From: an uncultured Oceanospirillales bacterium
GTDB taxonomy: Bacteria; Pseudomonadota; Gammaproteobacteria; Pseudomonadales; Litorivicinaceae
NCBI GenBank assembly: GCA_913061245.1
Contig: CAJXTO010000051.1
Location: 1-9,502 of the forward strand
Length of the DNA: 9,502 nt
Direction of reading: 5' to 3'
The position numbers and the translations under genes are program-made. A model generated the notes under the pieces. The model did not search any database and was not told the origin of the DNA. It saw only the letters and a program-made list of their open reading frames with translations. Shown here piece by piece: positions 5,691 through 9,502 of the stretch (its first letter is position 1; each line of letters opens with the position of its first letter).

Positions 5691-6146
5691 CTAGCGCTTG
5701 AGTCTCGCCAAAAATTGATCAAAGACACGTGCGAATTGCTGAGTATCTTTTGCTGAAAATGGCGCAGGGCCGCCTGTGATCAGGCCTGCTTCACGCATTT
5801 CTTCGCGTTCATTACGACGACGCAAATAGGCTTTCACCGACTCTTTATCGTACCAAGTACCCCGTGGATTGACGGCCAAGCCGCCAGCCTCAACGACCTC
5901 AGAGGCCAGAGGTACATCTTGTGTTACGACCAGATCACCTGGATTCATGCGCTCTAAGATGACGTTGTCCGCCACATCAAATCCCTTCGAAACTTGAACG
6001 ACTGACACATGCGGATGTGGTGGATTCTGTAAGAACCCATTCGCAATAAGAAATACCGGGATATGGAGGCGATCGGATGCACGAAACACCAATGCCTTAA
6101 TCGGTTTCGGACAGGCATCTGCATCAACCCAAATTGTAAAGCTCAT
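5691..6146 (-). CDS. yaiI: YaiI/YqxD family protein (UPF0178, DUF188)
   Basis: A 151-residue protein, the normal family length. It shows the hallmark 'IWVDADACPKPIK' at the N terminus (5-17), 'DLVVTQDVPLA' (71-81) and 'NPRGTWYDKESV' (93-104). The conserved acidic residues in the first two motifs resemble a NYN/PIN-like nuclease fold, which is the usual prediction for the family, but no reaction is established. GGAGGG lies just upstream of the ATG at 6144-6146. The gene sits 12 bp after the aldolase stop and 2 bp before the metallohydrolase start, inside a tight minus-strand cluster. Confidence 0.9.
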   Translation of the reverse strand: MSFTIWVDADACPKPIKALVFRASDRLHIPVFLIANGFLQNPPHPHVSVVQVSKGFDVADNVILERMNPGDLVVTQDVPLASEVVEAGGLAVNPRGTWYDKESVKAYLRRRNEREEMREAGLITGGPAPFSAKDTQQFARVFDQFLARLKR

Positions 6147-6158
6147 CAGCCCTCCAAA

Positions 6159-7298
6159 TCACAGTGATCGACCACGGGCGGAGACGGGCCAAAGTGCCTC
6201 AACAACACCATTTCTTACACAAACGTACCAGTCGTGCAGATTACATGTGGGGTCACAATGACCCGGGATAAGACGAACACGGTCATTTATTCTTAATACC
6301 GAATGTGGATCTTCAATCATTGAATGTTCATCATTGCACTTGAGCACTCGACAATCCTGCACGCCTGAGACTTCTGGTAATCCGCTCTCAAGCGTCATCG
6401 ATTTCAATCCAGCATCCAATACAACTAACTGATCGTGCTGACTCATGACCGATGCAAGTACAAACAAAGCATGTTCCCACTCGGTCTCATCGCAACGATT
6501 CGCGTCAGCATCCTCGATCCGGCCGTAATCTGCATCCATAAAAGCATACGAACCACATTGCAGTTCGTTAAAGACATCAGACGATGCTTCAAATGAATAA
6601 GAGCCAGTACCTGCACCAGTCACCAACTCACATGCGATTTGATAATTTGATAGGTGCTCCAACACCTCATTCACTCGCTCGATAACATGCTGAAAGGCAG
6701 CTTCGCGCTCATGGTAGGAAACTAAATGTTGGGCCGATCCGTTGTAGGCTTGAACCCCTGTGAATTTAAGATGCGATGCGCTGATGGTTGCTTTCGCGAT
6801 CGCCAACGCGTCTTCTGGGCTGCGTGTTCCACACCGCCCTGCGCCACAATCAATTTCAACAAGAACTTCAAGCTGCACATCGACTGCCGAAGCTGCCAAA
6901 TTGAGCTCTTCAATATTTAGAACATCATCAACGCATACGATGATCCTGGCACCTGTTGTTGCAAGTCGTGCAAGACGATCAATCTTCACTGGATCACGGA
7001 TTTGGTTCGAAATCAAAATGTCACGGAAGCCAGCATTAACGAAGACTTCAGCTTCACTCACTTTCTGACAACACAGCCCCGAAATTCCACCCAGTCGCTC
7101 TTGAAGGCGGGCGACATCAACCGACTTATGCATCTTTGCATGCGCACGATGTTTCACTCCGTGTGAAGATGCAAATGCACCCATACGTTGGATGTTTCGT
7201 TCAAGTGCATCCATATCAAGAACCAAACAAGGTGTTTGTATTTGAGACTCAGGCATTCCGACATGCGCTGGAATATCGAAGCCTAACGTATCGGTCAT
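6159..7298 (-). CDS. D-threonine/3-hydroxy-D-aspartate aldolase-type PLP enzyme
   Basis: A 379-residue fold-type III PLP enzyme of the DSD1/D-threonine aldolase family. The N-terminal alanine-racemase-like barrel has 'TPCLVLDMDALERNI' and 'RAHAKMHKS' (51-59), where Lys55 is the expected PLP Schiff-base lysine. 'GAGRCGTR' (152-159) and 'VTGAGTGSY' (226-234) bind cofactor and phosphate. The C terminus has the metal site His347-x-Asp349 in 'PGHCDPTCNLHDWY' and ends 'LWPVSARG'. His and Asp two apart match D-threonine and hydroxyaspartate aldolases, whereas D-serine dehydratase uses His and Cys at the corresponding places. The likely reaction is metal-dependent retro-aldol cleavage of a D-beta-hydroxy amino acid to glycine (or glyoxylate-type products). 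The exact substrate cannot be told from sequence. AGGA precedes the ATG at 7296-7298. No other beta-hydroxyaspartate pathway gene is in the window. Confidence 0.85.
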   Translation of the reverse strand: MTDTLGFDIPAHVGMPESQIQTPCLVLDMDALERNIQRMGAFASSHGVKHRAHAKMHKSVDVARLQERLGGISGLCCQKVSEAEVFVNAGFRDILISNQIRDPVKIDRLARLATTGARIIVCVDDVLNIEELNLAASAVDVQLEVLVEIDCGAGRCGTRSPEDALAIAKATISASHLKFTGVQAYNGSAQHLVSYHEREAAFQHVIERVNEVLEHLSNYQIACELVTGAGTGSYSFEASSDVFNELQCGSYAFMDADYGRIEDADANRCDETEWEHALFVLASVMSQHDQLVVLDAGLKSMTLESGLPEVSGVQDCRVLKCNDEHSMIEDPHSVLRINDRVRLIPGHCDPTCNLHDWYVCVRNGVVEALWPVSARGRSL

Positions 7299-7344
7299 TG
7301 GTTAATTCCTGGAAGTCGCTGATCACCCTTTGTCATTGCAAACA

Positions 7345-7773
7345 TCATAGAGAAGATACCGTCAGAAATCCTAGTATCAGATAACGCATGACTTTAGCGA
7401 ATGTAACGATCAGAACAAATCGCCATAACGGCTCCTTCATCACGCCAGCGATAAAGGTAATGGGATCACCGATTATTGGGACCCAACTCGCAAATAATGA
7501 GACCCATCCCCAGCGCTGATAACAACGCACCGCTCGCTGAACAGAACCTGACTCCGAATCAAAAAAGCGCTGGCAGCGGTCACTAAAAAATCGACCCATC
7601 ACCCAATTGACCAGTGCGCCCAAGATATTACCGACAGACGCGACAGCGACTAGACGAAATACAGCATCAGGGATAAGTAGAATGGATCCAATAAGAACTG
7701 CTTCAGACTGCGCAGGTATGAGTGTCGCCGCGAGGAAGGACGACGAAAATAATGAGAGATAAATTTCCAACAA
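7345..7773 (-). CDS. yqaA: YqaA-like DedA-family inner-membrane protein
   Basis: A 142-residue membrane protein, the same length as E. coli YqaA. It aligns by eye through 'SLFSSSFLAATLIPAQSEAV' (7-26), 'GNILGALVNWVMGRFF' (48-63), 'RWGWVSLFASWVPIIGDP' (87-104), and the terminal 'FAKVMRY' (125-131). Glu24, Asp103 and Arg130 are the charged membrane residues typical of DedA/VTT-domain proteins, linked to lipid (undecaprenyl phosphate) flipping and membrane-potential maintenance; YqaA itself is uncharacterised. The best start is TTG at 7771-7773 (a second TTG follows immediately). No ATG is available in frame, a stop lies seven codons upstream, and no strong ribosome site is seen, so expression may be low or dependent on the upstream leader. 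The aldolase gene follows after 46 bp. Confidence 0.85.
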   Translation of the reverse strand: MLEIYLSLFSSSFLAATLIPAQSEAVLIGSILLIPDAVFRLVAVASVGNILGALVNWVMGRFFSDRCQRFFDSESGSVQRAVRCYQRWGWVSLFASWVPIIGDPITFIAGVMKEPLWRFVLIVTFAKVMRYLILGFLTVSSL

Positions 7774-7805
7774 ACTGAACCCAAGGAATAATCAGTCCAG
7801 TCTAA

Positions 7806-7828
7806 TCGCACCCGCTCCCTGGGTGCGA
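7806..7828 (-). other. GC-rich stem-loop in the yqaA leader
   Basis: Perfect 8-bp arms TCGCACCC and GGGTGCGA enclose a 7-base loop. It lies 18 bases after the stop of the 36-residue miniprotein gene and 32 bases before the yqaA start. No T-run follows on either strand, so it is not a classic terminator. It may be an RNA-processing or stability element, or a weak attenuator that lowers expression of the downstream cluster. Confidence 0.55.
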
Positions 7829-7846
7829 GCTTCAAATGATCCTGAC

Positions 7847-7957
7847 TTAGAAACCAGTTAATTCTGAGCGATATTGATACTTATCAATCACAATATCCAG
7901 TAAGCCAATCACCGAGATCATTCCAATAAATCCGATTGTTCCAACAAAAACGTCCAT
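7847..7957 (-). CDS. 36-residue single-helix membrane miniprotein
   Basis: Found by reading the minus strand in the gap between yqaA and the DJ-1 gene. The ATG at 7955-7957 opens a 36-codon frame ending in TAA (7847-7849). The protein begins MDVFVGTIGFIG, has one hydrophobic helix (about 3-24) and a polar, charged C-terminal tail including 'DKYQYRSELTGF'. GGAG lies nine bases upstream of the ATG. Same-strand position directly before yqaA suggests it leads the minus-strand cluster, with the stem-loop at 7806-7828 in between. I recognise no family. The hydrophobic/charged layout suggests a small inner-membrane protein with an N-out/C-in or reverse topology that cannot be fixed here. Confidence 0.6.
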   Translation of the reverse strand: MDVFVGTIGFIGMISVIGLLDIVIDKYQYRSELTGF

Positions 7958-8078
7958 TTCAACGTACTCCAAAAAATTGACACTACGACGGCTGAAGCAA
8001 TTGGCAGGCCAACTTTGGATGATTGAAAATTAATGAACCAGTACTACTAATCAGAAATACCAACAAACGAGAATAATC

Positions 8079-8768
8079 ATGACAAAACGCGCTCTACTCA
8101 TTCTGACTTCACACACCGTTCTCGGTAACACAGGCCGAGGAACAGGTTTCTACTATGACGAAATGGCCGCTCCATACTGGACAATTCGTGACCTCGGGTG
8201 GGATATCACTCTGGCTTCAGTTGCTGGCGGGCCCGGACTCCCCGATCCAAAAACACTTGTCGAGCCCGAAAAGCGACCACCCAATGTTGCACGATTCATG
8301 GACGATCTGGACGCAATGGCCGCTCTCGAAACCACCATCAAAGCATCGGACATTAAAGGATCCGATTACGACTGCGTATTTTTGCCTGGAGGTCACGGTG
8401 CGATGTGGGACTTCGACACCACGACGATAGGCCAAATCATTACCGATGCATGGGCGGCTGGCGCGATCGTTGGAGCGGTATGTCACGGTCCTTCAGGACT
8501 TTTACAGGCAAAAGAAACGAACGGAGAGCCGTTGGTTCAGAACAAGCGGGTCAATAGCTTTACGAATCGCGAAACTGAGCAGATTGAGCTGATTGGGGTT
8601 GAGCCATTTCTTTTGGAAACGCGACTGCGCGAAGCGGGAGCTTTATTCGAATGCAGTGATAATTTTACGTCGCATGCCGTTCGCGATGGCCGCTTAATCA
8701 CTGGTCAAAACCCGCAATCAACAGAAGCGGTTTGCCAGTTGCTTAAGGAATCTCTTGAGTGTTTATGA
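8079..8768 (+). CDS. DJ-1/PfpI family protein, Hsp31-like
   Basis: A 229-residue class I glutamine-amidotransferase-like protein of the DJ-1/PfpI superfamily. Key features are Glu28 in 'YYDEMAAPYW', 'WDITLASVAGGPGLPDP' (41-56), 'VFLPGGHGAMWD' (100-111), and the nucleophile elbow 'VCHGPSG' with Cys135-His136. This set (Glu, Cys, His and GGHGAMWD) matches the Hsp31/glyoxalase III-like branch rather than true amidotransferases. Proteins of this branch remove methylglyoxal or act as chaperones under oxidative stress; which applies here is not decidable. The start ATG at 8079 has only a weak GAG-rich site. A TTGGCA at 8001-8006 with a GAAAAT at 8025-8030 is a weak promoter guess. The stop overlaps the start of the next membrane-protein gene, implying coupled translation. 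Confidence 0.85.
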   Translation: MTKRALLILTSHTVLGNTGRGTGFYYDEMAAPYWTIRDLGWDITLASVAGGPGLPDPKTLVEPEKRPPNVARFMDDLDAMAALETTIKASDIKGSDYDCVFLPGGHGAMWDFDTTTIGQIITDAWAAGAIVGAVCHGPSGLLQAKETNGEPLVQNKRVNSFTNRETEQIELIGVEPFLLETRLREAGALFECSDNFTSHAVRDGRLITGQNPQSTEAVCQLLKESLECL

Positions 8769-9193
8769 TGCTAGAGACATTACACGCACTCATTTGGGCT
8801 TGGATTGGCGCAATTACAATGTTTACGGTGACCGTATCACCAACCGTTTTTGCAACCCTCGAGGGGCCACAGGCCAGTGCGTTTTTAAGAGCTTACTTCC
8901 CTCGATTATTTAAATACGAAATCCTTGTGGGACTCACCATTATTGGATTAAGCATCGGCCTTTCCACGAATGGTGTGACTTATCAATACGGTATCAGTGT
9001 TGGAATGGTTGTCACCCTCCTCGCCTATTTGAACCTCCGGGTAATTATGCCAAGAGTAAATGATGTGTCAGACCAACTGATCGCGGAACCGAACCCTGAA
9101 ACAAAGCGGCAGTTCGCGTTGCTCCACGGTTTGTCTGTCGGGTTTTTCTTAATCAATGCGATCTCGATGATTGCGTTGTATGCTTTTGGATAA
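8765..9193 (+). CDS. DUF4149 / TMEM205-like membrane protein
   Basis: About 142 residues with four predicted transmembrane helices: roughly 2-24, 47-66, 70-92 and 117-140. Family signs are 'WAWIGAITMFTVTVSPTVF' in helix 1, the 'YFPRLFKYE' turn, 'LNLRVIMPRVND' after helix 3, and 'QFALLHGLSVGFFLINAI' in helix 4, which match the DUF4149 (TMEM205) pattern. The function of the family is unknown. Possible starts are GTG 8759, ATG 8765 and ATG 8768. I chose 8765 because its ATGA overlaps the DJ-1 stop (TGA 8766-8768), a standard coupling arrangement, with GAG about five bases before it. An AAGGA further up would fit the GTG instead. It belongs to the plus-strand unit with the DJ-1 gene. Confidence 0.8.
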   Translation: MMLETLHALIWAWIGAITMFTVTVSPTVFATLEGPQASAFLRAYFPRLFKYEILVGLTIIGLSIGLSTNGVTYQYGISVGMVVTLLAYLNLRVIMPRVNDVSDQLIAEPNPETKRQFALLHGLSVGFFLINAISMIALYAFG

Positions 9194-9237
9194 TCTACAC
9201 AAGCTTCAGTCAGCGGTTTAGCGACCAAGGACGCACG

Positions 9238-9438
9238 ATGAGCAACCCTCTAGGATTAATATACGCCATTCTGATTTGCGGCTTCGGCGGCTTCATCGGG
9301 CAATATGTATTTCAGTTTTTTCGCCCCAAGATTGGGATTATTTTTGGTGGTGGAGTGGCAATGTTGATCGCTTTTTTTGCCATGGTGATGATCGCAGGGC
9401 TGACTCAAATCGCCTTCAATTATCCGCCCATCAATTAA
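9238..9438 (+). CDS. 66-residue two-helix membrane protein, unknown function
   Basis: A small hydrophobic protein with helix 1 at about 6-24 and helix 2 at about 34-58, joined by the basic turn 'FFRPKIG'. Both helices are rich in glycine (GFGGFIG and GGG), which allows close helix packing and perhaps oligomerisation. By the positive-inside rule the 'RPK' turn should be cytoplasmic, placing both termini outside. AAGGA lies about eight bases before the ATG. It follows the DUF4149 gene by 44 bp on the same strand and is probably the last gene of that unit. I recognise no named family. Confidence 0.7.
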   Translation: MSNPLGLIYAILICGFGGFIGQYVFQFFRPKIGIIFGGGVAMLIAFFAMVMIAGLTQIAFNYPPIN

Positions 9439-9443
9439 TTTGT

Positions 9444-9502
9444 TGCGTTGCATATAATTAGACCTTAGTATAGTTACTTATCGTAACAATCTCTCAAAAG
9501 GA
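9444..9502 (+). promoter_or_regulatory. Leader and promoter region of a gene beyond the window
   Basis: A consensus -10 TATAAT lies at 9453-9458 and a second -10-like TATAGT at 9469-9474, without a convincing -35 for either. A perfect inverted repeat GTTAC-N5-GTAAC (9473-9487) overlaps or immediately follows these, as expected of a repressor operator. The window ends in AAAAGGA (9496-9502), a strong ribosome binding site, so a plus-strand gene should start within about ten bases past the end. Confidence 0.5.

Noticed and set aside
7650..7835. 61-codon minus-strand frame overlapping the yqaA start, with an ATG
   Set aside because: It is a shadow frame of yqaA; its composition is unlike a membrane protein and the yqaA frame matches the family from its first residues.
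8001..8012. TTGGC-AG-GCCAA as an operator for the DJ-1 gene
   Set aside because: Short arms and only a weak promoter around it; not strong enough to list as a feature.

Overview
The window looks like ordinary chromosomal DNA of a gammaproteobacterium, possibly a marine or other environmental one. This is inferred from close resemblance to enterobacterial-type proteins (LeuE, ArsC, YaiI, YgjP, YqaA), mid-range base composition, AGGA/GGAG ribosome binding sites and TTGACA/TATAAT-like promoters. I see no IS element, phage gene, CRISPR array, rRNA or tRNA. Genes are densely packed and fall into several short transcription units on both strands.

Layout. Positions 104-1637 (minus) hold a two-gene unit: a secreted protein with a long Ser/Thr/Ala/acidic tail, followed by a small two-lobed aspartic protease-like protein. 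Diverging from it is a LeuE amino-acid exporter (1725-2366, plus). Its stop codon is interleaved with that of a convergent flavin-reductase-like protein (2363-2962, minus), which lies behind a 70-residue unknown gene (3017-3229, minus). Diverging from that is a glutaredoxin-type arsenate reductase gene arsC (3319-3711, plus). It also ends in an interleaved stop, here with a 31-residue membrane miniprotein gene (3708-3803, minus) that is too short for usual ORF calling.

From 7957 down to about 3847 runs a long minus-strand cluster: a 36-residue membrane miniprotein, a stem-loop, YqaA (DedA-like membrane protein), a D-threonine/3-hydroxyaspartate aldolase-type PLP enzyme, YaiI (UPF0178), a YgjP-type zinc metallohydrolase, and a protein with two cyclic-nucleotide-binding folds and no output domain. 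It ends in a strong hairpin terminator at 3847-3878. The 228 bp before that terminator may hold a frameshifted mini-ORF. On the right, a plus-strand unit (8079-9438) encodes a DJ-1/PfpI protein, a DUF4149/TMEM205-like membrane protein and a 66-residue two-helix membrane protein. The window ends in a leader with an inverted repeat and a ribosome binding site for a gene just outside.

Functionally this is mostly housekeeping and stress-type genes: small-molecule export, arsenate and redox handling, aldehyde/oxidative-stress-type DJ-1, and D-amino-acid/hydroxy-amino-acid metabolism. I found no convincing new multi-gene defence or biosynthetic system. The items most worth a second look are the compact bilobal aspartic protease next to a secreted partner, the two unannotated membrane miniproteins, and the possible frameshifted mini-ORF.
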